Shown here in pieces: positions 12,740-24,744 of a DNA stretch of 64,000 bases. The stretch spans positions 2,790,001 to 2,854,000 of the forward strand of contig JAPVLO010000181.1 in the NCBI GenBank assembly GCA_027257055.1, given 5' to 3'. Under the pieces are notes generated by a model. It saw nothing but the letters and a program-made list of their open reading frames with translations. It was not told the DNA's origin and ran no database searches. The first letter of the stretch is position 1. Every line of letters starts with the position of its first letter. This DNA comes from Cephalopachus bancanus (taxonomy: Eukaryota; Chordata; Mammalia; Primates; Tarsiidae). Made by a program: the position numbers and the translations under genes.

Positions 12740-13200
12740 CATGATATTAAAATAATTCATCTGCGTCTGCGCTAATGACCGTAAATCGCTCGTGCTGACA
12801 AGCTGTGGTCAACTATCCTTTCTACAGCCTTTTAAAGCCGAAGCACAGGAAGTGCGTCAGTGTTGGAAATTTGTAGCTTGCTTATTCAAATGAAAACGCC
12901 AACCGTCTTAAGCAGCTCCCTTAAAAGTAACCACCATTCTGATAGCCCCCCAAAAGCTCTCCCAGGAACCAGCAAATGCTGGGACACTTCAGTTGGAATT
13001 TACATGTCTGAAGGAAATGGTTTAAATAAAGTGGTATGCTATTCATCCCTGTAATGAGTAGTTTGACAGCGACGATGAGGAAGGAAATTCTACAAGCCTG
13101 AACTCCAGTTACTTATTACTGTCCCTGAAAGTCAATTAAAGTATCTAACTAATTAGAGGGACTGGGATCATCTGTCATCTGGCAAATCATTTTGGAGGGA
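12740..13200. other. Unique, CpG-retaining block; candidate conserved non-coding element
   Basis: Not a recognisable repeat. It holds five CpGs in 29 bases (12764-12792) in an otherwise CpG-poor region, further CpGs near 12832, 12854, 12897 and 13070, and homeodomain-like 'taattag' near 13151. Frames are short. A regulatory role is inference only. Confidence 0.3.
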
Positions 13201-13640
13201 AGAAGGCCTTGGTTTGTTTTTGAAAGTGTGCAATCCATTACGTCAGTTAATTTTCAGGCAAGGGAGCGAGTGAGGGGTCTTGCTCCACAAATCTGCACGT
13301 GTCACCTGGAAAGTGGCAGAAAGGTTGGCTGGCTTTCCTTCTAACCTCAGCTGCCATACAGAGAGCAAGACTTGGCCAGAAGTTGGGTGGAGAGACATCC
13401 ACTCTGCCAGACCAAGCAGTCACCCAGAACGTCGGTCTTCTACTCAAAAGCTTGCAGCACCTCCTCGTTGGCTCCAACACCAAGTTCTTATTCCCTTACC
13501 CACGTCAAGGCCAACGTGTTGACCTGCCACTCACAATACCTCCACCAGTTATCTCAGTCATGTGACTCTTTCCTAAACTTTATCATCTTGACTTAAACCC
13601 CTTCTGTGTTTTTTCTCAGCCTGTTACTAAAGGTACATCC
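13201..13640. other. Unassigned sequence
   Basis: Several overlapping 74-88-codon frames occur on both strands at 13247-13596. They show no domain, and overlap on both strands argues against coding. Confidence 0.4.
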
Positions 13641-13930
13641 CCCCCCCCTTCTGGCTATTCAAACCGTCTTCACCCTTCAAGGCTTAGCTCTGATCCTAAC
13701 TCCTCCTTCATGTGGAATCCAATTCCTGACCTTTCCTTCTGCAAACTGCCCAACATGTTTGGATTATACTACTTGAAGGTTCTCATTTTGTGAAAACACA
13801 GCAGAGCTACATCTTAGTCTCTGCTTTTTGCCCTGCGTCTGGGATACATTTACACCCCCCAAGGTGGTAATTCCTTGATTCTTGGTTTCTATTATTGCTA
13901 TAGTTTGTCTGGTCAAATGTCTTAATCAGA
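13641..13930 (-). repeat. L2 3' region, antisense
   Basis: The plus strand reads like antisense L2: 'cttcaaggcttagctctgat', then 'ctccttcatgtgga' and 'cctgacctttcc'. Old and diverged. Confidence 0.65.
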
Positions 13931-15163
13931 CCTAACTAGAATCTCTTCATTTGATCACTCCTTCCTTCATTCAGCACATATTTTGAGTAGACACCTGAAC
14001 TATGACCTCTAAGACTGAATACAAGGCTTCCTCTCCTACCATAACACCTCACTGGAAAACTGCGTTTTCTCACACCACTCTGCACAAACCAAGGAGTCTC
14101 TCAGTGTTCATTGAGTCTTCCTTGACCAACACTTACAGGGAAATGGCATAAAGTCACACACAAATATAGCTCTTTTCCTGGTGGATCACACAGCTTTCCT
14201 CAGGGCAGTCTCAGAGCAAACGAGAAGACAAAGAGGAAAATATTTTCAAATGATCTTCCAAATTACTTAAGAGCTTTCATAGGTTCAAGTTTGGTTCAAG
14301 GGCTGGGCAAAACTTAGGTCAGCCAACTATGCTAGGGTCAGCCAGACATTGGGGTCAACCAGCCATGTTTGGGTTGAAACAAGAACACTCCTGTATTTCA
14401 CATCCAAGAGACAGATATTGGAATTTTAGCATTCCTTCTTGCACTTTTCTTATGCTTTAAAAGCTCGTTTCACCTTGGAGTGATACTTCCCAGGGGAATC
14501 TGTTCTCTCACTCTCCTCTTTCATGGCGTATCCTTTAGCATTTCATGTTCTGCACCTGTGGTGTTTAGACTTCATATCTCCTCTAGCATTTGCCTCCCAT
14601 ATGCTGTTTGTGAAAAGATGAATGTACTGCACGTGTCCAAGGAAGCAAACCAGGAGGAAACAAGAAACTTGACTGATGGGAAAAGTCACGAAATGTTTTC
14701 AAGAAAACTTCTCACTATATTCTGCAGCAAACACCACCCTTAACAAAGCATTGAAAATAGAATATTCTCAGGCAACAAACATAAAGGCAAGACTGACAAG
14801 TTCAGCAACATCAGGTCATATCAAAGGACTGCTTAAAACCCTTCAATGACTCAATCTCACTGGTAGACCTCAGCACATTGCATTGAAATTATTGTACCTT
14901 CGTTGCAGCCCCCCACATTACCAACAATGCAATGCAATGTAGCGCGGTGAGTCTTCCTGGTGGTTAGCATACCAGGCTTTCTTAAATATTTGTACAATAA
15001 ATACTTGGCTACAATTTGGTTGTGTAAGTGCTATGTTGTAGTTGCAGAGGTTTCAAAGCACCAAGGTACACAGTAGCCATCTTTAAGAAATTCAAACTCT
15101 AGTGCTGTTATTCTCAAGCCTGAGTGACCGTCATAATCACTCAGAAAACTGTACGAATACAGA
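13931..15163. other. Unassigned sequence
   Basis: Nothing recognised. Confidence 0.45.
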
Positions 15164-15259
15164 TTTCCAGGCTGGTCTCGAACCCCTGGGCTCAGGTAAT
15201 GCTTTCGCCTCGGCCTCCCAAAGTGTTGAGATTACAGGCTGAGCCACCACGCTCAGCCT
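15164..15259 (-). mobile_element. Alu 5' fragment (left monomer only), antisense
   Basis: Contains the first ~95 bases of the lineage-type Alu in antisense ('attacaggctgagccacc'). It stops without the monomer 3' part or a poly-T, so it is 3'-truncated, probably by a later deletion. Confidence 0.8.
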
Positions 15260-15384
15260 CCTATAGTTTTTATAAGCTTTCCAGCACCTCTAATGACCAC
15301 CCAGTTGGGAATCATTGGTCTAGAGAGTGATAAAGTCTTATACTTTTACCTGTCTTTTCCTACATATAAAGTGTTTCCGTATTG

Positions 15385-15515
15385 ATTATTTCACTTGTCT
15401 GCTATTTCTGAGGGGGGTAACATGCCCTGCAGATTCCAAATGAGGATGTGAAACCCCAAGAATTCACAAAGCTGGCAAAGTCAGAGCCTGGATTTGAACC
15501 CAGAATTTCCATCTA
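15385..15515 (+). repeat. MIR fragment
   Basis: 'gcctggatttgaacccagaa' at the 3' part is the MIR tRNA-proximal core. The upstream part is poorly conserved. Confidence 0.6.
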
Positions 15516-15519
15516 AAAG

Positions 15520-16732
15520 GTCAGCTGTGTTTCCATCTCACAACTTCCTCTCAAGAGTGATGACCCAGGTTAACTCTGCTGGGTAAATAGTAACAAACCA
15601 CAGGTCATCATTAAGTGAACAGCCAGTGTGCTCTTGTTCATCTCCAAGGATCTTTGGGAGAGAAAAATAAAAGGAAAATATTGCCTTCTCTTCCACCCAC
15701 CCTAGAGAATGACACTGTGGAAAAAGCAATTATGGGCACAGATCCTTTCAGTGACAGCAGTAATAAAGGCTATTTCCTTATAGGCATGTTTTACATGGGA
15801 AAAGAGTACTTCAACTAACAAGGCCAATCCTAATGGGTGGAATCAGCTTGGTTCATGATTCCCTGGTGGAGACTGCATGGTGAACTAGACAGCAGACCAA
15901 ACATGCTTCTTTAGCCGACCATGGCTCATGAAGTTAGTCCTCTTGCTTCTCTCCAGATTGTTACTTAGCCCACTTTGCTCTACTATCTGTCGTGTGGCTG
16001 TGATAACTCATTAAACGATTTATCCCACTATTATCGTATAATCCAATAAAACAGTAATAGGTCATTTTACAGCATGGATGAAAATTTCAGTTGCCTTTCT
16101 AGATTAGTAATAGGACAAGTTTCCTTCTGCAATGACAACTGAAAGAGAGACGTGTCGGTCAAGGTACCTCCATTTTCTATGCAACTTTTTCCTACCACAT
16201 CCCTGGCAAGAAGAAACCAGGGAGGGGTTCCATAGTGTGGACATGGGAGTTATTCATCACTCAGGGACATGGTCCCTACAGTCTATGAGAGACAGACTGA
16301 GGCTCTATGAAGCAAGCATACGGAGGGCTTGTGTTGACTACAAAAAAGAGGGAACAAGTCACTAGAAAAATAACCAGAAACAAAAGAAAGTTTTTGGTCT
16401 TTGCTCACCTTTAAATTCTGCCTGAAATTTTTTCTGAGCAGAGGATCATCTCATCCAAGTTTTGTTGTTGTTGTTCTTGTTGTTGTTTTTCTTCTCTGTA
16501 GTGGTACCAGGAGAAGGTTAGGGAAAGGAAATGGGAAAAGGAAACACTAAAAAATGTGCCTAGTCATTAATAGGAGCATTGACATTCAAGAAAATTGACT
16601 GATGGCTCTTGCATTCTTATACTTACAATTGAATATTAAGGACTATGAAAGGTAGTGTTCTGATGAAGGTGGCATTCTGTGTTGTCTCCCTTTATTGTCT
16701 CCTGGGTTGGGATTTTCTGGCCTGAGCATTCT
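15520..16732. other. Unassigned sequence with a short (TTG)n
   Basis: A (TTG)n stretch lies near 16463-16493. No gene or other repeat recognised. Confidence 0.45.
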
Positions 16733-16746
16733 AAAATCAGATCTCA

Positions 16747-17028
16747 GGCTGGGTATGGTGGCTCATGCCTGTAATCCCAGCACTTTAGGAGGCAGAGGCC
16801 TGAGGATTGCCTGAGTCCAGGTGTTCGAGACAAGCCTGAACAAGTTGGAGAGACCCTGTCTCTACAATTAAAAAACATAGCTAGTTGTGGTGGTATATGC
16901 CTGCAGTTCCAGCTACTTGGAAGTATGAGGTGGAAGGATTGCCTAAGCCCAGCAGGTCAAGGCTGCATTGGCTGTGATCATACCGCTGCACACCAGCCTA
17001 GGTGACAGAGTGAGACTCTGACTAAAAA
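16747..17028 (+). mobile_element. Alu intermediate between AluJ and the lineage type, sense
   Basis: Full dimer with a perfect TSD 'aaaatcagatctca' at 16733-16746 and 17029-17042. It has the AluJ-like 3' end 'gagtgagactctgact' but already carries 'ctacttggaag', 'cagcaggtcaaggctg' and 'gattgcctgag'. It is therefore a useful intermediate in the private Alu lineage. Confidence 0.9.
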
Positions 17029-17042
17029 AAAATCAGATCTCA

Positions 17043-17492
17043 CTGGACCCACTGAATTATACACACACATACACGAGTTCAGATCACCTGCTAAGAAATC
17101 TTTTTGGGAATTACATGCTTGTTGGGAATGCTTTTTCTTTGAAGATGGGCTTGATGGCCAGTGGCACAGTCATTCAAACACAAATTATGCAGTTACTGAC
17201 ATCTTTTATTACAAGAGCCACAGCGAGGTACCACTGCCAGAATGAGGTGAGGCAGCAAGGGTGGCCAGGAATCACCCTGGGGAGGTACAGCTTGGGACAC
17301 CCCCACAACAAGGAGTCCAGCTGTAGACCTAGCTATTCTCATTTCCCACTGGACACAGATGAAGACAGGGACATGGAGGTGGGTATCGAAGTAGCCCCTG
17401 AAATATGTATGGGGAAGGTCTGAGATTTGAAAACTGAGTCACACTATCCCTAATATCACAGTTTCTCTTTTTCCGCGATGAGTGTTATTCAG
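17043..17492. other. Unassigned sequence
   Basis: A 102-codon plus frame at 17115-17423 has no recognisable domain and no flanking exon signals I can support. Confidence 0.4.
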
Positions 17493-17501
17493 AAAAGCTT
17501 C

Positions 17502-17630
17502 GCTGGGCTTAGTAGCTCAGCCTATAATCCCAGCACTTTGGGAAACCGAGGTGAGTGGATTGCCTGAACCCGTAGGTTCAAGATCAGCCCGGGCAACTTG
17601 GCAAGACCTTGTCTCTACAATTAAAAAAAA
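17502..17630 (+). mobile_element. Free Alu left monomer with A tail, sense
   Basis: Only the left monomer of the lineage-type Alu, ending 'ttgtctctacaatt' and a poly-A. A TSD 'aaaagcttc' lies at 17493-17501 and 17631-17639. The A tail plus TSD show it was inserted as a monomer and is not a truncated dimer. Confidence 0.88.
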
Positions 17631-17639
17631 AAAAGCTTC

Positions 17640-17962
17640 TTTAGTGCAAATACTATATCCAAAAACATGGAATGAATGACTTTTATGTTGATAAGTGATT
17701 GTGGGCTCTTGTATGTTTAATGGGAGAACTGCATTTTGAAATAAATAAGAACAAAATCTCCTGCAACTTACCAGAATCAAATCCACAAGAGCAGATCAAA
17801 GTGTCCCTGCGTATCTAGAAGAATGATTGGAATGGGCTGACTGCCACTTTACTGCGTATGCATTTAGGCAGTCTTCTTAGTGCTCCTGTGGGAGATCTCA
17901 TTGTCCTTTCAAGGCACACAGTCAGTCATTCATCCTCCAAAGAAAGACGAAACAGAGATGTT
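17640..17962. other. Unassigned sequence
   Basis: Nothing recognised. Confidence 0.45.
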
Positions 17963-17977
17963 AAATAAAATGTCTTG

Positions 17978-18288
17978 GGCCGGCTCGTGGGCTCAGCCTG
18001 TTATCCCAACACTTTGAGAAGCCAAGGCGAGTGGATTGCCTGAGCCCATGGGTTTCGAGACCAGCCCGGGCAACTTGGCGAGACCTCATCTCTACAATAA
18101 AATTAAAAACAGCCTGGCGTGTTCGTACGCGTCTGTAGTTCCATCTACTCAAAAGGCTGAGGCGAAGGATCTCCGAAGCCCAGCCAGTCATTGCTGGGGT
18201 GGCCGTGAGTGTGCATGCCACTGCATTCCACCCTGGGCGAAGGAATGAGACTCCAACTCAAGACAAAAATGATAAAAAACAAAAAAAT
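17978..18288 (+). mobile_element. Lineage-specific Alu, second subfamily, sense
   Basis: Perfect TSD 'aaataaaatgtcttg' at 17963-17977 and 18289-18303. The right monomer differs from the main type: it has 'gtggccgtgag' and 'cctgggcgaagga' where the main type has 'gtctgggtgacaga'. The same variant occurs at 34686-34992. Confidence 0.92.
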
Positions 18289-18303
18289 AAATAAAATGTC
18301 TTG

Positions 18304-18880
18304 CAAGCTAGATGATCCACATTTTGTAGTTTTTACAAAACTTGTGGTCATTGTAGTCTTGGTACTACTTTTTGAGTTAGGGTCGTACCACAAGGACCAA
18401 CATTCTTTTTACGTAGCCATCTGCTCTGTGAGTGCAGCATTTCGGTCTGCTATGTTGAAGGCCAGGGCATTGGATTAAAGAACTATCTGCTGTAAAACCT
18501 GAGCTGAGACACCCCTCGGCCAGGATTCTGCTGCTAAGTCTCATAATCTGTGTAAGCAAATAGATTAATTATCTAACCAGTGTCCTGAACATACTGAACT
18601 CTTCTATATAGCAGCTCCAATGTATTATCATGCTATTTACAGCATCATTGTTAACTTGTTCAACTCTTCTTCTCAAGGAGGGGCAAGATATGCCTGTAGA
18701 TGACATAATTGATACTTTGACATCCTTAGGATTGTGGTGGAGATGTCACATTGCATGTCTGTAGAAATGTCTTCTGCTTAGTCTAGCAAAACTGCCATGT
18801 CTTTTTAGAAAATGAAGAAACAATGCATGTAGTCTCTCTAATATCCTTAACATCTCTAATATTCTTAATAGTAATGCGTA
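18304..18880. other. Unassigned sequence
   Basis: Nothing recognised. Confidence 0.45.
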
Positions 18881-19168
18881 GGCTAGGCACAGTGGCTCAT
18901 GCCTGTAATCCAAGCACTTTGGGAGACCAAGGTGGAAGGATTGCTTGAGCCCAGGAGTTCAACATAGCAAGACCATACCTCTACCAAAAATAAATAAATA
19001 AAAATTAGCTGGGCATGGTGGCATGCAACTGTAGTCCCAGCTACTTGGGAGGCTGAGGTGGAAGGATCACCTGAGCCTAGGAGGCAGAAGCTGCAGTGAA
19101 CCATGATCATGTCACTGCATTCCAGCCTGAGCAACAGAGTGAGACTTTGGCTTAAAAAATAAAACAAT
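18881..19168 (+). mobile_element. AluJ-like element, sense
   Basis: Older dimeric Alu ('aggctaggcacagtggctca', 'ggattgcttgagcccaggag', 'aattagctgggcatggtggc'). It lacks the lineage-specific 3' end. No clear TSD. Confidence 0.85.
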
Positions 19169-19282
19169 AAATGATAATGAATAAAGTCCAATTTGTAGAC
19201 TTGAACAGCAAACTGGTAAAAGTATCCCCCAAAAGAAATGGGCACCAAATTAAAAAGTCTGGATGACAATGAGATCCCGAAT

Positions 19283-19605
<323 letters not shown>

Positions 19606-19650
19606 ATCTGACATTTTTTGAGAAATAAATTTAATTAAAACATTGTTCTG

Positions 19651-21581
19651 GCGATTTTCGGGAAGATGGCAGTGGAGTCAGTCAGACTAAGTGAGTCTCA
19701 GTGTGAGTGAGCGAGTACATGGAGAATTTTGCATAAGTGTCAGTGAGTAAGTGGGTCTGTGAGTGACTGACTGCGTAGGGACTCAGAAACAAGTGGCCCG
19801 GGCTCTCCTGGTTAAGTGGCTGGTGCCACAGCTGCTCTGTTTGGTCCCTAGAGCTCCCCAAGGGCAGAAGCTGAGCACCATTTAAAAAAAAAAAAAGACA
19901 AAACCCTTCTCAGGAAGATGCTGACAGGAGAGACTGCTGGCTCCAGGCTCTGCCTCACCACTGCAGCACCTGGCCAGACTCTGGCAGCAAAAGCTGCAGA
20001 GGAAGCACAGCAAAAGTGCCCAGAGCCAGAGCCCCACTGGAGAAAATGAAAGAGGCACTCTGCCACCATCTTGAAAACTGGTTAGGAAAGTGCTCCGGCT
20101 TGCTTACCACAGAGCCAAGACCTAACCTGATCGCTGTGACCAGCAGATTAACTACTCAGGGATTGATTGTGACCCAGAGGGATTAACCGGAAAGCACAAA
20201 CTCTGAGGGACAAGACGAGGTCTGAGTCTCAAGCACCACAACCCCTGCCCTGGTTCAGCCACAGGACAAAGGGTTTGCCAGAAAAGGATGAGGAAGAGCT
20301 CCAAAGTGATCAGTGATGAGTCCAGAATGACCTAACCCCGTCCTCCCCAGCAATCCTCTGCACATCGGCTACATACAGCTGGGGCAAGACTGAGAGAGAT
20401 GAATCCAAGCAGAGCCTGGGCACCAGCCACAATCAGAGGACTCCACTCCAAGATAAGCCTGGCTAGGGCATCCCCTGCCAGTACCTGGGGAAGAGAAAAT
20501 CCCAGACCTCACCACCAAAGGGGATTCCCTGACAATACTAGAGTGGGAGGGGAAGACTAAAGCCCCACTCACCCCCACTGCCCCCTCCTCCTTCCCTGGA
20601 TCTGACTCTGGGGAGATTGTGAATGAGGCCAAAGCTTTGCAGGAGACAGCAGAGAGGCAGCTGAGAGGAATAATGACAAAACCTGCCACAAGAGAGCAAG
20701 TTTTTTGTTTATTAATTTTTTGATATTTTTCCTTTGTGCATGAATATGTATGTGAGGGTTTGAACTGCATCCCTCCCACCCCCTTTTCTTTTCTTTTTTC
20801 CTTCCTCTTTCTTTCTTTCTTTCTTTCTTCTTTTGTTTTTTGTTTTCTGTATATGTGTGTATTTGAAGAATTGAGTGCTCATCTTTCAGTTTTGTTTGTT
20901 TGTTTTTGCTTTTTTCCTTCTCTTTTTTAGTTCTATGTGAGTGTGAGTACATGTGTGAGGGTTCAATTAGAATTCCTTTTTTTCCTTTCTCTTCTCTTTT
21001 CCTTTTTTTCTCTTTTTCTTCTCCTTTCATCTTGGGTTGGCATGTGTGTGTGTGTTTGGTTTTCCTGTTTTTTGTTTTGTTTTGCTTTGCTTTGTTGTTA
21101 TTCCAGTCTGTTTTAGGGTGTGTGTGTGTGTGTGTGTGTTTAAATGTTTTTTGCTTTGGTTTCTGCTCTTGTTCTGTGCTTTTTTATTTTTTTAAACTTT
21201 TGCCCATGTTATTTCATTCTCCTTTTCTCTGTTCTCCTCATTACTGTTACTATATCTTGAACTTGGAGGTACACATACATAACCATTGCATCATCATATA
21301 AAGTGGTGGTGGGGAATGAGTCTCAGGGAACCCATACCAATATAGTGAACACTGTAATTTGCAAGCAGTTTCTGAATCCTAGCTCCCCATCCTTCACTTA
21401 TTCAAATCTCAAAACTACAAGAGACAGAAAAGCTTCCCACCCACAACCCTATTTAAAAATAGAATGAATTCAGAGACCTGATCAGGAAAGAATAGAGGAC
21501 TGAGCAAACATCAGAAGTGAAAGCCTCTCCCACTGCCACACAATAACTAAACGAAAGAGAAAAGAAAGAGATCTGTCACAA
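19651..21581 (+). promoter_or_regulatory. L1 5' UTR (internal promoter region), ~1.9 kb
   Basis: The region from the L1 start to the first ORF1 methionine has no coding domain. In L1s this part carries the internal RNA polymerase II promoter. Here it is about twice the ~0.9 kb of human L1 and includes a T-rich section (20700-21210) with TTTC, TTTG and (TG)n runs. An antisense frame at 20369-20779 has no recognisable domain. Promoter function is inferred from position. Confidence 0.7.
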
Positions 21582-21807
21582 ATGAGGAAAAATCAATGGA
21601 GGAACACAGACAATTCCCAGTGTTACAAAGAGAATACATCTGAAAAGTCAGATCCCAGAGTCCAAACAATGGAAGTCATCAACCACTGGCTCCAGAATAC
21701 AACAGGTATTAGGGAATGGATGGAAAGAGTGAATAACACTCAGAAAAGACAAGATTCAACACTGAAAGAATTTATAACAGAGATTTTGGCCTTAAAATTT
21801 TTTTATC

Positions 21808-23914
21808 TTATCTCTTGTGGCATGGGAACTTGAGGTTTTACCAGGAATCAGTTGCCAGTTCCAATTTCCATAAGGATGTCTCTTGCATTTTCTAAGGTTC
21901 TTATAGTTTGAAATTTTATGTTTAGGTCTTTGATCCATTTAAAGTTGATTTTTGTGTGGGGGGGGATAAGTAGGGGTCTTGTCTTAATCTTCTGCATGTG
22001 ACCCCCCCAGATTTCCCAGCACCATTTACTGAATAGATTCTCCTCTCCTCAGTAATTGGTGGTGAAGGCTTTGCTGAAGATGAGTTGGTTGGGAAATTGA
22101 GGTTTTGCTTCTGGAGTCTCTATCCTATTCCATTGGTCTATATGCCTGTTCTTGTACCAGTACCAGGTTGTTTTGATTATTGTAGCTTTATGATAAAGTT
22201 TAAGGTCTGCAGGATGATATCTCCCACTTTTTTCTTCTGAGAGTTGTTTTGGCTATTCGTGGTCTTTCATGCTTTCATATGAATTCCTGTATTGTCATTT
22301 CCAGGTCTGAGAAGAATGCTGCTGGTAACTTAATGGGTATTGCATTAAATCTATAGATTGCATTGGGCAGGATGGACATCGGTTTTTTTTTCTGTTTTTT
22401 TTTTGAGTTGGAGTCTCACTCTGTAGGCCAGATTGAAGTGCAGTGGCCTTCCTGGCCACTGGAGCCTCGACCTGATGGGTTCTGGCGATCCTTCCGCCTC
22501 AGCCTTCAAAGTAGCTGGAACTACAAGTGTGCACTACCATGCCTGACTAATTTTTTGATTTATTGTAGAGATAAGGTCTCGCCAAGTAGCCCAGGCGGGT
22601 CTCAAACCTGCAGGCTCAGGGAATCCACTCACCTCAGCCTCCCAAAGTGCGGGAATGCAGGCTGAGCCACCGAACTCAGCAAGGACGGACATCTTAATGA
22701 TGCTTATTCTTCCATTCATGAGCATGGAATATTTTTCCGTTTGTGTCATCTTTGATTCCTTTTAGTAGTGTTTTGTACTTTTCATTGTAAAGGCCTTTGA
22801 CTTCTCTGGTTAGGAAGATGTCAAGGTATTTCATTTTTTTGTGGCCATTGTAAATGGAATTGTGATTCTTGGTCAAAATCTCAAGTGCCCACACTGTAAT
22901 AGATAAAATAGACAAGTGTGACCTCATCAAACTGACAAGCTTCTGCAAAGCCAAAGAAACCATTGAGAGAGCAGGGAGTCAACTTACAGAATGGAAAAAA
23001 ATATTTGCCAACTGTGTATCTGACAAATGCCTAATATCTGGGATCTACAAGGAACTCAAACATGCAAAAACAAAAAACCAAACAGCCCCATTACAAAGTG
23101 GGCAAAAGATATGAATAGACATCTCTCAAAAGAAGACACATGAGCATCCAACAGACACATGAAAAATGTTCAGCCTCACTAGTCATCAATGAAATGTAAA
23201 TTAAAACCACACTGAGATACAACCTAAACTTCAGTTAGGATGGCCATCAGTAATAATTCAAAAAACAACAGATGCTAGAGAGGATATGGCAAAAACGGAA
23301 CACTTCTACACTATTGGTGGAAGTGCAAACTAGTACAGACTCTGCAGAAAACAGTTTGGTGAGTCCTAAAAGATCTAAAAATTGACTTCCCATATGATCC
23401 CACAATCTCCCTACTGAGAATATACCCAGAGGAACTCAAATCACTCTATGAAAAAGATCCCTGCACATGCATGTTTATTGCAGCATTATTCACAATAGCA
23501 AAAAGATGAAACCAAGCATGCTGCCCACTGAAAGAGGACTGGATTTAAAAAAATGTGGTACATATACATGATGGAATATTATGCAGCCATACATAAGGAC
23601 AAAATTATGAACTTGAAGCAAATTGGATGAACTTAGAGTCTATAATACTGAGTGATCTATTACAGAAACAAAGAACCAAGTATCACATGTTCTCACTCAT
23701 AGGTGGACCTTGAACAACAATCATACTACTATAAGAAAGGGATTGGCAGTAGTGGAAAACTGCCAGGGGAGGGCAGCAGTGAGATTGGCAGTAGTGAGAA
23801 ACCGCCAGGGGAGGTGGAACCATACCTCATCAATGAGAGTACCTGAATAATAAACATTTGTATACCTAACCTGGAATTGTACCCCATATACTTAAAAATA
23901 AAAATTTTAAAATA
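21808..23914. mobile_element. Younger 5'-inverted (twin-primed) L1 inside ORF1
   Basis: 21808-22866 is antisense L1 ORF2 sequence, equivalent to about 26985-27745 of the host L1. 22867-23914 is sense ORF2 end plus 3' UTR and an A-rich tail. The two parts share ~50 bases around the breakpoint. The host ORF1 text resumes right after it, with an imperfect TSD: 'aaaatttttttatc' at 21794-21807 and 'aaaattttatc' at 23915-23925. This is the classic structure of twin priming. The 3' UTR holds a tandem copy of 'gattggcagtagtg' (near 23743 and 23785). The inverted part carries an Alu. Confidence 0.9.
22381..22681 (-). mobile_element. Lineage-specific Alu, antisense, inside the nested L1
   Basis: Imperfect TSD 'aggatggacatc' at 22369-22380 and 'aggacggacatc' at 22682-22693, both L1 sequence. 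The Alu therefore landed in the inner L1 after its insertion, making a three-level nest. Confidence 0.93.
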
Positions 23915-24744
23915 AAAATTTTATCCAGGAAATAAATAACAAGATGATAAGCATGGAATGCAGACTTAATCAAGCAGAAGAAAAAATATCAGAACTTGAA
24001 GAACAAAACATAAAATTAACCCGATCTGTAAAAATCATAGAAAGAAAACTCAAAAAGAAAGAACAAAGCCTCCAAGAGATGGGCAGTTATATCAAGAGGC
24101 TGAACCTATGCCTGATTGGTATCCAAGAAGAAGCAAGAGAACTGGAGAGCACCTTGAAGCAAGTATTCCAGGAGACTACCCAAGAAAACTTTCCTCAATT
24201 CATCAGAGATGTGAACATGCAAAACAAGAGTACAGAGAATCCCCACAAGACATCATATGAGAAGACCAATCCCTAGACACATAGAAATTTGCCTACACAA
24301 AGCAGGCACAAAAGAAAAAATCCTAAAGGTAGTGAGAGAGAGAAAGGCCAGACTTTCTACTGGGGAAACCAATCAGAATAGCAGCAAACCTATTGGCAGA
24401 AACACTACAAACTAGAAGGGACTGGAGTCCAATATTCAAAGTCCTCAAAGATAAACAATTTCATCCAAGAATTTCCTACCAGTCGAGCTCAGCTTCATCA
24501 GCAATGGAGAATTAAAATCCTTCCCAGACATCCAATTCCTAAGAGATAATGCAGCTTCCAGATCAGTTCTACAGGAGACATTTTTAAAAGTATTAAGCAC
24601 AGAAGAAAGAAAAAAAAAGAATGACCATGCACTTCCCAAGAAACAGAAGAACATAGAATCAACAGAGAATACACTGAGATTACAAACTTGAAAACACACA
24701 CATACATCAACCCAAAAACTAAAGAAAACAAAGAAAAAAACCTT

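Larger units (their letters stand above)
21582..24690 (+). pseudogene. L1 ORF1 (ORF1p) remnant, split by a nested L1
   Basis: ORF1p is the RNA-binding, trimeric chaperone of L1 ribonucleoprotein particles. The N-terminal part is 21582-21807. The reading continues after the nested L1 at 23926, with a coiled-coil-like frame (23944-24276) containing 'EEKISELEEQNIKL' and the motif 'KKKEQSLQEMG'. The C-terminal domain follows in shifted frames: 'RPIPRHIEICL' near 24258 and 'WSPIFKVLKDKQFHPRISY' near 24424-24480. The latter is the ORF1p CTD region. At least two frameshifts and several stops accompany the nested insertion. The order and spacing fit L1 ORF1p of ~330 residues. Confidence 0.85.

Noticed and set aside
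13247..13596. Cluster of 74-88-codon frames on both strands
   Set aside because: Mutually overlapping, no domain, no splice or start context that I can support.
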